Assembly (NCBI GenBank): GCA_018136815.1
Contig: CM030939.1
Location: forward strand, 5,148,010 to 5,212,009
DNA from: Isochrysis galbana
Lineage: Eukaryota; Haptophyta; Isochrysidales; Isochrysidaceae
Direction: 5' to 3'
Length of the DNA stretch: 64,000 nt
In this document: positions 54,201 to 64,000 of the stretch, one piece after another
Position numbering within the stretch: the stretch's first letter is position 1
How the letters are laid out: every line of letters begins with the position of its first letter
Program-made: the position numbers and the translations under genes
The notes under the pieces: model-generated
Seen by the model: only the letters and a program-made list of their open reading frames with translations
What the model was told of the DNA's origin: nothing
Database searches by the model: none

Positions 54201-57200
54201 CCAACCAGCGCGGGCAATCGCACCACCACCTTGCCGATGTTGGCGCCAGCTTGCAAGCAGCGGAACGCACCCAGCACCTCGCGCTCCATGTCGAAGGGTT
54301 GCAGCGGAAGACCGTGAAGCACCCCCGCCGAAGCACGAGACGACAAGAGGCCAAGCGTTTGGCGCATCCACCAAGGCGACTGCTCCATCGTGCTGTCGAG
54401 AGCCAGCGCACGATATTCCGCGAGCGAGCACGCACGCATCCGCTCCGAGCTCCACACCGAGCGCTTGCCAATCTCGCTGAAGCAGCCGCCGCTCTCGGCC
54501 AACAACGCCAATGACGATGGAATGAAGTCGGCGGACAGGCTGTTCAGCACGCCGAGCGCACGGCCGCCGCGCAAAAAGTGTGGCGCGCCAAACGAGAAGG
54601 CGCCCCCATCGCGAGAGCTCGTCATCCCAGTGCCGCCCGTGTAGAGTGCGTGCAGGAAGCGGTGCTTCGATGGTCTGCCCGCAGATACAACCGCGTGGCT
54701 GCCGAGCAAGTGCGCGTACTCGCCTGCAGCAAGGCCCACGCCTCCAGCGGCCGCGTGAACAATCATGCGGTGCAGTGACCGTGGCCGCCAGCCATTGAAG
54801 CTCATATGCACGGTGCTCCATGTCGTAGGCAGGCTGCTTGCCTGTGCGAACGAAAGCAGGCTGCTCTTCCGCGTCATCAAGCGAGCGTCTGCATCCGACA
54901 CAGAACGTAGGGCAGCAACGGCATGACCCAGCGTAGGCATTCCACGAGCCAGGTGAGACACACCCATGCTGACAGCGCCAACGATGCAAGCACTGTCGCT
55001 CCCAGGCTGCCCCGGGTCGCCAGGATATGCGCCGAGAACATTGAGCACGTCGCGGAAGTTCAGGCCCACGGCTCGCACATACAACGCAACGCGCCCGTCA
55101 CTTGGCGCCGAGACCGGACGCTCTTGAGGCACGACACGCACGTTCGATAGCGCGCCCCGCACATCGAAGTGGAGCCGAACAGGACCTCCCAAAGATTGCG
55201 AAGCCTCCAACAGGCGAGGCACGCTCGCGGAAGAACCATGCCAGGCTATCTCACCTTCCATTAGTGACGCAGCATAGCCCAACGCCTGGCTGCCTCCGTG
55301 CGTGAGCATCGCGAGACCGCGCAAGGAGCCATCCAGGTCAACACAGACCACCGACATCATCGAAATCTCCTGGCGCACGCAGCGGGCAAGCCCAATCGCA
55401 CCGGCGTGCATGGCGTCCATTTGACGGTCAACAGCCACCACGTGCGTGCCTGCCGTGGCTAACCACAGCGTGTTGGAGTCGGATGCACACAGATAATCGC
55501 GCGAAAGGCACAAGGCAGCCTCAATCGACACGAGCGCCGTCTGCACCGACCAGCCGCGATGATGGGCAAGCGGCAAGGCCGCAGTAATACTCGGACCTAG
55601 GCCAAGACGCCAAGATCCGGACGACGGAGGCCGCCTCACATCAGCAACCGTTCGTGTCTCAACGCACCACACCGCAGATCCAACCGTCGATGGTGCATTC
55701 ACAGCGTCGACGGTCCGCCAACCTGTCGAATACAAGTGGTGCCGCAACCCGACGGGCACAACGCTCGTCGTCCGCGACAAAGAGCGCACCTCGAACCCGC
55801 AAATGCTCACGGCGGCACGGCTCTCTCCCACGAATGGCACCAGCGACACGTCGCACGACCCGCTACGAGGACCCAACGAGGCCATCGACCACAGAACACC
55901 TCGCGCGCTCTGCAGCCGGGCGTCTCCCACAGCGAATGGAAGACGTGTCTCGCCGGCGCATTGCGCGTGCACCAATGTGGTCGAATGGAATGCACCGTCC
56001 ATGTCGGCAGGATGGATCCCCGTCCCGCGCAAGTCGGCGCGCCGACGTAGCTGTGACACCGCGACGCGCGATCTCGCGCACGTCCGCACCGCCGCCAACG
56101 TGCGGTACGCAGGGCCGTACTCGAGACCGAGTCCGCGTAGGGTCGTGTACAAAGCGTCGGAGTCGCAAGCCATCGTGCATTGCGCAAGTCCCGCACGCAC
56201 GCCACGTCGCCCCGCTAGCCCGGCGGCCACCCCCGCCCTGCCGGAGCAGTGCACAACTAACGGTGCACCTTCCTCAAGGCCCGTGCTGAAGACCTCGAAT
56301 GCGCCGTCGGTGCCATGCATGCTAGCTTCAACAATCACGACGTCGTCCACAAACATCGGCTGCACAAAATACACCTTCTCCAACCGCATCGCAGCCGCCT
56401 GCCCGAGCGCCGCCTGCCCGATCAGCGCGCGGCACTGACGAGCCATCTCCAGGTAGCCGGCCGCCGGGAAGACAATGCGACCCCGCACCACGTGGTCCGC
56501 CACCAGAGCTCGCAGAGCACCCCCCACCTCGGACCGGAACATGCTCGCGCCGCCCTCGCTATCCCCCATCGCAAGCTGTGCAAGCGGGTGAACGGGGACA
56601 CGCCACGCGAATGCACGGCGCGTAAAGCGAGCGGCTGAGACGTAACCCTCGAGGTCCGCGGGCTGCCTGCGCTGCCCTGCACCACAGAGTGCACTATCGT
56701 GCCGCTATATCCAAATGAACTCACGCCGCCGACAGTCGCGTGCGACTCATCCACCTCGGTGCCTGACAACTGTGACGGAAGCAAGCAGTGTACGCCCGAG
56801 AGCGCGGAGAGCACGTGCGCGTTTAAGACGCGCAACTGCGCATTCGGCGCGGACTCGCGGTGACGCATGGCGAGGATCAGGCGAAGAAGGCCAGATGCAC
56901 CGGCAGCCGGCTCTGCGTGACCCACGTTCGCCTTGATGCTCGCCACGGACGGAATGCGATAGTCCGTGCCGATGGGCAGCACAACCGATGCCAAGGAGCT
57001 CGCCTCAATGGGATCGCCAAGCGCCGTACCAGTGCCGTGCGCCTCCACACGAGCAAGCAGAGACTTGTCGCTCGATGCAACTGCGTACGCTGTCTTCAGC
57101 AGGCTACGCTGAGCCTGCCCATTCGGCGCAGTCAGGCTGGCACTCCTGCCGTCTTGCCGCACACAGCTGCCAAGCACTGATCCCAACGGCGACGCGGCCG

Positions 57201-60200
57201 CCCGGGGGGCCTCCAGCTCGAAGGTGCAGCACGCCTCGCCACGCGCGTAGCCGTCGGCGCGGCGATCGAACGGCTTGCAGCTACCCGTCGCCGACGTCAT
57301 GCCGGCAATGGCAAAGTTGATGCTCACCTCCGGAAGAAGCATCAGGCTGACACCAGCAACGAGCGCATTCGCGCACTCTTGCGCCTGCAATGCGCGATAC
57401 GCGGAGTGCGCTGCAGCAAGAGCGGCCGAGCATGCCGTGTCGTATGAGACGCACGGCCCGTGCAACCCAAGCACGAAAGAAAGTCGCCCCGCGGCTATCG
57501 AGTGGCTGCTCCCCGTCGCAGCGTACACGCTCCGGTGCATCGGACTCCCCCTCAAAATGTCCACCCAGTCTGTCGCCGCAATGCCTAGGAAGACACCGAG
57601 GCCGCTGCCATCCAAGGTAGACCGCTCTAGGCCAGAGCCGCAAAGAGCCGCGTAGCCGTGCTCCAGCAAGAGGCGCTGTTGCGGGTCCATCGAGGCCGCC
57701 TCGGCTGGAGACACACTGAAGTAGGCGTTGTCGAAGAGCTCCACCTCGTGTAGGAAACCGCCATGGCGGATACGCATGCCCACAACGTCGGTCCCGTCGC
57801 CCACGGGCTCCATTTGCCATCGGCCCGATGGAACCTCCGTCATAGAGCTCACTGAAGTGCACACTAGCGCACGTGCGGCCGATGCACCGCGGGCGCGACC
57901 AGGAAGCTGCGAGCTCGTGCCGCACAAAAACACGCTCACGCTCGCTCCCGAGCTCGGCGCCGGCGCATCGGCGGCGACGCTCGCGCCGTGTGCGCCATGC
58001 GATGGTGAGCTGCGGCCCTCGAAGTACGAACACAACTGGCGAGCCGTCGGGTAATCAAAGATGAGAGTGCTCGGCAAGCTCAATCCGGAATGCGTCTTCA
58101 GCCGGTTTCCGAGCTCCACGGCCCCAAGAGAGTCTAGCCCTGCTTCCATCAGCGGCGTGTCCGCGTCGGTGCGATGGCCTGACGTCTGCTGCATCAGCTC
58201 AAGGATGGTCGATAGATCCGTCACGGAAGATGGCGCGACGCCGACAGCGGGCGCAACAAAGGGCTCTCGACGCAAACGGCGCTCTGGGGCGAACGCTCGA
58301 GCTGCTCGGGGACCTGCGCCATTGCACCAAGGTAGACGCCCCAGCGCACCACAAGCACAGCCAGCACCGAAGGGCACGGCGGCCGCATCGCGGCTTGAAG
58401 TGCCAAAAGCCCCTGTGGCGCCGATATCAAGCCAACCCCTCCCGCCTGAAGGCGAGCGCTCACGGCGCTCCCGGCAGCCATGCCCACGTCCGCCCATGGC
58501 CCCCACTGAAGACTGGCCCCAGACAAGCCGCGCGAACGGCGACAACCGCTCAACGAGTCCAAGCAGCTGTTGGCCGCCGAGTAGTTCGCCTGTCCTCGCC
58601 CGCCAAGCAACGCGGCGACGGATGAGTACAGCATGAACGAGCCCACCTCCAAGCTGCAGCTCTCCTGGTGCAGGTACCAGCCACCGCTCACCTTGGGAGC
58701 GTACACGCGGCGCAATGACGATGCGCTCTGGCCGGCGAGAAGCCCGTCCGATAGCACACCAGCGGCATGCCAAATGCCGCTCGTCTGCCTTGGCCAGCCG
58801 CTTCCCGCCAACATGCACGCCAGCCGAATATTGTCCGCAGCTCGGACACGTCGCACCGAGCGACGTAAGCCGTGCCAGATGGCAATCCGCACTGTGCGGC
58901 CGTCGATGACAGCGTGCCTCGACGTGAAGCGAGCACCACTGCCTCCGCCCCGGCCTCCGCCAGCCACCGGCCCGTCAGCACGCCGAGCCCGCCGCTTCCG
59001 CCGCTGAGCAAGTGCACTCCTCGCACGCCACGCCCAACCAGCGCGGGCAATCGCACCACCACCTTGCCGATGTTGGCGCCAGCTTGCAAGCAGCGGAACG
59101 CACCCAGCACCTCGCGCTCCATGTCGAAGGGTTGCAGCGGAAGACCGTGAAGCACCCCCGCCGAAGCACGAGACGACAAGAGGCCAAGCGTTTGGCGCAT
59201 CCACCAAGGCGACTGCTCCATCGTGCTGTCGAGAGCCAGCGCACGATATTCCGCGAGCGAGCACGCACGCATCCGCTCCGAGCTCCACACCGAGCGCTTG
59301 CCAATCTCGCTGAAGCAGCCGCGCTCTCGGCCAACAACGCCAATGACGATGGAATGAAGTCGGCGGACAGGCTGTTCAGCACGCCGAGCGCACGGCCGCC
59401 GCGCAAAAAGTGTGGCGCGCCAAACGAGAAGGCGCCCCCATCGCGAGAGCTCGTCATCCCAGTGCCGCCCGTGTAGAGTGCGTGCAGGAAGCGGTGCTTC
59501 GATGGTCTGCCCGCAGATACAACCGCGTGGCTGCCGAGCAAGTGCGCGTACTCGCCTGCAGCAAGGCCCACGCCTCCAGCGGCCGCGTGAACAATCATGC
59601 GGTGCAGTGACCGTGGCCGCCAGCCATTGAAGCTCATATGCACGGTGCTCCATGTCGTAGGCAGGCTGCTTGCCTGTGCGAACGAAAGCAGGCTGCTCTT
59701 CCGCGTCATCAAGCGAGCGTCTGCATCCGACACAGAACGTAGGGCAGCAACGGCATGACCCAGCGCAGGCATTCCACGAGCCAGGTGAGACACACCCATG
59801 CTGACAGCGCCAACGATGCAAGCACTGTCGCTCCCAGGCTGCCCCGGGTCGCCAGGATATGCGCCGAGAACATTGAGCACGTCGCGGAAGTTCAGGCCCA
59901 CGGCTCGCACATACAACGCAACGCGCCCGTCACTTGGCGCCGAGACCGGACGCTCTTGAGGCACGACACGCACGTTCGATAGCGCGCCCCGCACATCGAA
60001 GTGGAGCCGAACAGGACCTCCAAAGATTGCGAAGCCTCCAACAGGCGAGGCACGCTCGCGGAAGAACCATGCCAGGCTATCTCACCTTCCATTAGTGACG
60101 CAGCATAGCCCAACGCCTGGCTGCCTCCGTGCGTGAGCATCGCGAGACCGCGCAAGGAGCCATCCAGGTCAACACAGACCACCGACATCATCGAAATCTC

Positions 60201-63200
60201 CTGGCGCACGCAGCGGGCAAGCCCAATCGCACCGGGCGTGCATGGCGTCCATTTGACGGTCAACAGCCACCACGTGCGTGCCTGCCGTGGCTAACCACAG
60301 CGTGTTGGAGTCGGATGCACACAGATAATCGCGCGAAAGGCACAAGGCAGCCTCAATCGACACGAGCGCCGTCTGCACCGACCAGCCGCGATGATGGGCA
60401 AGCGCAAGGCCGCAGTAATACTCGGACCTAGGCCAAGACGCCAAAGATCCGGACGACGGAGGCCGCCTCACATCAGCAACCGTTCGTGTCTCAACGCACC
60501 ACACCGCAGATCCAACCGTCGATGGTGCATTCACAGCGTCGACGGTCCGCCAACCTGTCGAATACAAGTGGTGCCGCAACCCGACGGGCACAACGCTCGT
60601 CGTCCGCGACAAAGAGCGCACCTCGAACCCGCAAATGCTCACGGCGCACGGCTCTCTCCCACGAATGGCACCAGCGACACGTCGCACGACCCGCTACGAG
60701 GACCCAACGAGGCCATCGACCACAGAACACCTCGCGCGCTCTGCAGCCGGGCGTCTCCCACAGCGAATGGAAGACGTGGTCTCGCCGGCGCATTGCGCGT
60801 GCACCAATGTGGTCGAATGGAATGCACCGTCCATGTCGGCAGGATGGATCCCGTCCCGCGCAAGTCGGCGCGCCGACGTAGCTGTGACACCGCGACGCGC
60901 GATCTCGCGCACGTCCGCACCGCCGCCAACGTGCGGTACGCAGGGCCGTACTCGAGACCGAGTCCGCGTAGGGTCGTGTACAAAGCGTCGGAGTCGCAAA
61001 GCATCGTGCATTGCGCAAGTCCGCACGCACGCCACGTCGCCCGCTAGCCGCGCCACCCCCGCCCTGCCGGAGCAGTGCACAACTAACGGTGCACCTTCCT
61101 CAAGGCCCGTGCTGAAGACCTCGAATGCGCCGTCGGTGCCATGCATGCTAGCTTCAACAATCACGACGTCGTCCACAAACATCGGCTGCACAAAATACAC
61201 CTTCTCCAACCGCATCGCAGCCGCCTGCCCGAGCGCCGCCTGCCCGATCAGCGCGCGGCACTGACGAGCCATCTCCAGGTAGCCGGCCGCCGGGAAGACA
61301 ATGCGACCCCGCACCACGTGGTCCGCCACCAGAGCTCGCAGAGCACCCCCCACCTCGGACCGGAACATGCTCGCGCCGCCCTCGCTATCCCCCATCGCAA
61401 GCTGTGCAAGCGGGTGAACGGGGACACGCCACGCGAATGCACGGCGCGTAAAGCGAGCGGCTGAGACGTAACCCTCGAGGTCCGCGGGGCTGCCTGCGCT
61501 GCCCTGCACCACAGAGTGCACTATCGTGCCGCTATATCCAAATGAACTCACGCCGCCGACAGTCGCGTGCGACTCATCCACCTCGGTGCCTGACAACTGT
61601 GACGGAAGCAAGCAGTGTACGCCCGAGAGCGCGGAGAGCACGTGCGCGTTTAAGACGCGCAACTGCGCATTCGGCGCGGACTCGCGGTGACGCATGGCGA
61701 GGATCAGGCGAAGAAGGCCAGATGCACCGGCAGCCGGCTCTGCGTGACCCACGTTCGCCTTGATGCTCGCCACGGACGGAATGCGATAGTCCGTGCCGAT
61801 GGGCAGCACAACCGATGCCAAGGAGCTCGCCTCAATGGGATCGCCAAGCGCCGTACCAGTGCCGTGCGCCTCCACACGAGCAAGCAGAGACTTGTCGCTC
61901 GATGCAACTGCGTACGCTGTCTTCAGCAGGCTACGCTGAGCCTGCCCATTCGGCGCAGTCAGGCTGGCACTCCTGCCGTCTTGCCGCACACAGCTGCCAA
62001 GCACTGATCCCAACGGCGACGCGGCCGCCCGGGGGGCCTCCAGCTCGAAGGTGCAGCACGCCTCGCCACGCGCGTAGCCGTCGGCGCGGCGATCGAACGG
62101 CTTGCAGCTACCCGTCGCCGACGTCATGCCGGCAATGGCAAAGTTGATGCTCACCTCCGGAAGAAGCATCAGGCTGACACCAGCAACGAGCGCATTCGCG
62201 CACTCTTGCGCCTGCAATGCGCGATACGCGGAGTGCGCTGCAGCAAGAGCGGCCGAGCATGCCGTGTCGTATGAGACGCACGGCCCGTGCAACCCAAGCA
62301 CGAAAGAAAGTCGCCCCGCGGCTATCGAGTGGCTGCTCCCCGTCGCAGCGTACACGCTCCGGTGCATCGGACTCCCCCTCAAAATGTCCACCCAGTCTGT
62401 CGCCGCAATGCCTAGGAAGACACCGAGGCCGCTGCCATCCAAGGTAGACCGCTCTAGGCCAGAGCCGCAAAGAGCCGCGTAGCCGTGCTCCAGCAAGAGG
62501 CGCTGTTGCGGGTCCATCGAGGCCGCCTCGGCTGGAGACACACTGAAGTAGGCGTTGTCGAAGAGCTCCACCTCGTGTAGGAAACCGCCATGGCGGATAC
62601 GCATGCCCACAACGTCGGTCCCGTCGCCCACGGGCTCCATTTGCCATCGGCCCGATGGAACCTCCGTCATAGAGCTCACTGAAGTGCACACTAGCGCACG
62701 TGCGGCCGATGCACCGCGGGCGCGACCAGGAAGCTGCGAGCTCGTGCCGCACAAAAACACGCTCACGCTCGCTCCCGAGCTCGGCGCCGGCGCATCGGCG
62801 GCGACGCTCGCGCCGTGTGCGCCATGCGATGGTGAGCTGCGGCCCTCGAAGTACGAACACAACTGGCGAGCCGTCGGGTAATCAAAGATGAGAGTGCTCG
62901 GCAAGCTCAATCCGGAATGCGTCTTCAGCCGGTTTCCGAGCTCCACGGCCCCAAGAGAGTCTAGCCCTGCTTCCATCAGCGGCGTGTCCGCGTCGGTGCG
63001 ATGGCCTGACGTCTGCTGCATCAGCTCAAGGATGGTCGATAGATCCGTCACGGAAGATGGCGCGACGCCGACAGCGGGCGCAACAAAGGGCTCTCGACGC
63101 AAACGGCGCTCTGGGGCGAACGCCTCGAGCTGCTCGGGGACCTGCGCCATTGCACCAAGGTAGACGCCCCAGCGCACCACAAGCACAGCCAGCACCGAAG

Positions 63201-64000
63201 GGCACGGCGGCCGCATCGCGGCTTGAAGTGCCAAAAGCCCCTGTGGCGCCGATATCAAGCCAACCCCTCCCGCCTGAAGGCGAGCGCTCACGGCGCTCCC
63301 GGCAGCCATGCCCACGTCCGCCCATGGCCCCCACTGAAGACTGGCCCCAGACAAGCCGCGCGAACGGCGACAACCGCTCAACGAGTCCAAGCAGCTGTTG
63401 GCCGCCGAGTAGTTCGCCTGTCCTCGCCCGCCAAGCAACGCGGCGACGGATGAGTACAGCATGAACGAGCCCACCTCCAAGCTGCAGCTCTCCTGGTGCA
63501 GGTACCAGCCACCGCTCACCTTGGGAGCGTACACGCGACGCAATGACGATGCGCTCTGGCCGGCGAGAAGCCCGTCCGATAGCACACCAGCGGCATGCCA
63601 AATGCCGCTCGTCTGCCTTGGCCAGCCGCTTCCCGCCAACATGCACGCCAGCCGAATATTGTCCGCAGCCTCGGACACGTCGCACCGAGCGACGTAAGCC
63701 GTGCCAGATGGCAATCCGCACTGTGCGGCCGTCGATGACAGCGTGCCTCGACGTGAAGCGAGCACCACTGCCTCCGCCCCGGCCTCCGCCAGCCACCGGC
63801 CCGTCAGCACGCCGAGCCCGCCGCTTCCGCCGCTGAGCAAGTGCACTCCTCGCACGCCACGCCCAACCAGCGCGGGCAATCGCACCACCACCTTGCCGAT
63901 GTTGGCGCCAGCTTGCAAGCAGCGGAACGCACCCAGCACCTCGCGCTCCATGTCGAAGGGTTGCAGCGGAAGACCGTGAAGCACCCCCGCCGAAGCACGA
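43757..64000 (-). CDS. Giant modular type I polyketide synthase, tandem near-identical AT-less modules (partial)
   Basis: On the minus strand four-plus modules of order KS-DH-structural KR-ER-KR-ACP follow one another without introns. The gene enters from beyond the window end and the repeat part ends at 43848. The repeat unit is 4,836 bp (1,612 codons) once small indels are discounted. Every catalytic motif expected for condensation and full reduction is present in the consensus, and no acyltransferase domain lies between KS and DH. Each module would add two carbons and reduce them fully to a saturated unit, with malonyl loaded by a separate acyltransferase. No starter or release domain is in the window. 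As printed the frame is broken by roughly 30 small indels, each present in only one copy; I read these as sequencing errors. If they are real, the array would be a pseudogene. Confidence 0.9.
48359..53103 (-). CDS. PKS module 3: KS-DH-structural KR-ER-KR-ACP, best-preserved copy
   Basis: KS Cys at 52597-52599. One uninterrupted frame of 1,201 codons covers 52399-48794 (late KS through KR). Only two 1-base deletions differ from consensus: five rather than six G near 52375 and a missing C near 48836. It is the best evidence that the modules are meant to be translated as a unit. Confidence 0.92.
53193..53404 (-). other. Acyl carrier protein domain, module 2
   Basis: About 70 residues with [20 protein letters not shown] (4'-phosphopantetheine Ser in DSL) and [13 protein letters not shown] Ser/Ala/Pro linker of about 30 residues joins it to the next KS. 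Confidence 0.92.
53193..57936 (-). CDS. PKS module 2: KS-DH-structural KR-ER-KR-ACP (reference copy)
   Basis: KS catalytic Cys at 57430-57432. One frame runs unbroken from 56569 to about 53646. From its first codon, DH is at about residues 1-265 (His in [11 protein letters not shown], Asp in [10 protein letters not shown]). The structural KR is at 275-460 (YSTGW start, GLARCVRQE). ER is at 465-750 ([19 protein letters not shown], cofactor loop [32 protein letters not shown]). KR follows from 790. Only three indels differ from consensus: a missing G at about 56660, a missing C at about 53649 and a missing G at about 53477. Confidence 0.9.
53560..54200 (-). other. Ketoreductase domain, module 2
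   Basis: Short-chain dehydrogenase fold: GGSGGLG, Ser in [12 protein letters not shown], Tyr in [19 protein letters not shown] sits where B-type KRs have an LDD motif; the Asp is kept, suggesting B-type stereochemistry. Confidence 0.85.
54320..55180 (-). other. Enoylreductase domain, module 2
   Basis: MDR-type ER with NADPH loop [11 protein letters not shown] and the conserved VLNSLS and EIGKR blocks; reduces the enoyl intermediate to a saturated acyl chain. Confidence 0.9.
55775..56570 (-). other. Dehydratase domain, module 2
   Basis: Double-hotdog DH with HxxxGxxxxP ([10 protein letters not shown]) and the second-half HPxxxD (HPADMD). Removes water from the beta-hydroxyacyl-ACP. It begins about 40 residues after the KS, with a FTRRAFAWR linker like the post-AT linker of other synthases but with no AT before it. 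Confidence 0.88.
56674..57936 (-). other. Ketosynthase domain, module 2
   Basis: Decarboxylative condensation domain. The Cys-His-His set is complete: [42 protein letters not shown]. The C-terminal motif reads [10 protein letters not shown] where bacterial KS usually has SFGFGGTNAH; the Asn-Ala replacement is shared by all copies. Confidence 0.9.
58026..62763 (-). CDS. PKS module 1: KS-DH-structural KR-ER-KR-ACP, many frameshifts
   Basis: The KS (about 62763-61500) is intact, with Cys in DTACSA at 62257-62259, His in [12 protein letters not shown] and in [12 protein letters not shown]. The DH, ER and KR match module 2. Indels relative to the other copies fall near 61042 (net -4), 61021, 60850, 60778 (+1), 60645, 60443 (+1), 60405, 60233 (+1), 60019, 59320, 58840 and 58295, most in short homopolymers. 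The net change is -9 bases. The ACP (about 58236-58026) is intact. Confidence 0.88.
62853..64000 (-). CDS. PKS module 0, C-terminal part: KR and ACP
   Basis: Window-edge fragment. From 64000 down it holds the end of the ER, the KR (GGSGGLG cofactor loop; catalytic Ser in LYSSVAAL and Tyr in QANYSAAN) and an ACP with the phosphopantetheine serine in [14 protein letters not shown] (ACP about 63063-62853). The frame is unbroken and continues into the KS of module 1, to about 61060. Confidence 0.88.

Larger units (their letters stand above)
43848..64000 (-). repeat. 4,836 bp tandem repeat, about 4.2 units
   Basis: The word CATGCCGGCAATGGC occurs at 47631, 52465, 57298 and 62125 (spacings 4834, 4833, 4827). 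CACCGAAGGG at 43871 and 48699 gives 4828. Adding back the indels found in each interval (2, 3, 9 and 8 net bases) makes every spacing 4,836. Only about six substitutions were noticed among copies (for example 46079, 54934, 55928, 63538). Confidence 0.93.

Noticed and set aside
45990..61264. Repeated + strand ORFs of 190-211 codons in the PKS region (for example 45990-46625, 50821-51456, 55654-56289)
   Set aside because: Antisense shadows of the GC-rich DH-coding sequence; they recur only because the modules repeat.

Overview
The window is a GC-rich piece of a eukaryotic nuclear genome, most likely from a photosynthetic protist with a secondary plastid. I read most genes as spliced genes with GT-AG introns (one GC-AG). 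The proteins are eukaryotic housekeeping proteins: plastid-type LepA/EF4, COX17, CCR4-NOT subunit NOT2, the SWR1-complex subunit YL1/VPS72, PP2A catalytic subunit, and splicing factor SF3B3. A plant/alga-type DYRK kinase is also present. The ClpS gene begins with a signal-peptide-like stretch followed by a basic, transit-like segment, as expected for import into a secondary plastid. Together with a giant modular polyketide synthase (PKS), a haptophyte is a reasonable guess, but the sequence does not prove it.

Layout: 0-7 kb has a dispersed repeat, clpS (-) and the 10-exon lepA (+). 7-15 kb is repeat-rich, with COX17 (-) and a hAT/DUF659-like transposase gene split by a 2.05 kb non-autonomous element that carries a higher-order satellite. 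16-22 kb has a LisH-DYRK kinase (+), a 100-N gap and intronless NOT2 (+). 23-26.7 kb is nested repeats, including a perfect 745 bp direct duplication with Pol III A/B-box sequences. 27-32 kb has VPS72 (-) and an octopine/nopaline-dehydrogenase-family gene (+), divergently arranged around a 43 bp minisatellite. 32-35.5 kb is repeats and coding remnants. PP2A-C (-) and SF3B3 (+) are head to head at 35.6-43.4 kb, and SF3B3 runs into a second 100-N gap.

From about 43.8 kb to the window end (20 kb, minus strand) lies the main item: a tandem array of nearly identical type I PKS modules, each KS-DH-(structural KR)-ER-KR-ACP with no acyltransferase domain. When small indels are tallied against the other copies, all four independent inter-copy distances resolve to the same unit, 4,836 bp, or exactly 1,612 codons. 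The intended product is therefore one open, intronless reading frame of repeated, fully reducing, AT-less modules. The frameshifts present are nearly all 1-base indels private to one copy, while substitutions between copies are very few. That pattern looks like uncorrected sequencing error in a repeat rather than gene decay. Such an array predicts stepwise assembly of a long saturated acyl chain, with malonyl units loaded by a separate (trans) acyltransferase.

A recurring regional feature is a strongly strand-asymmetric purine or pyrimidine tract just upstream of most start codons. I give exon coordinates where the reading frame and family conservation fix the splice sites. I saw no CRISPR array, rRNA gene or intact tRNA gene.
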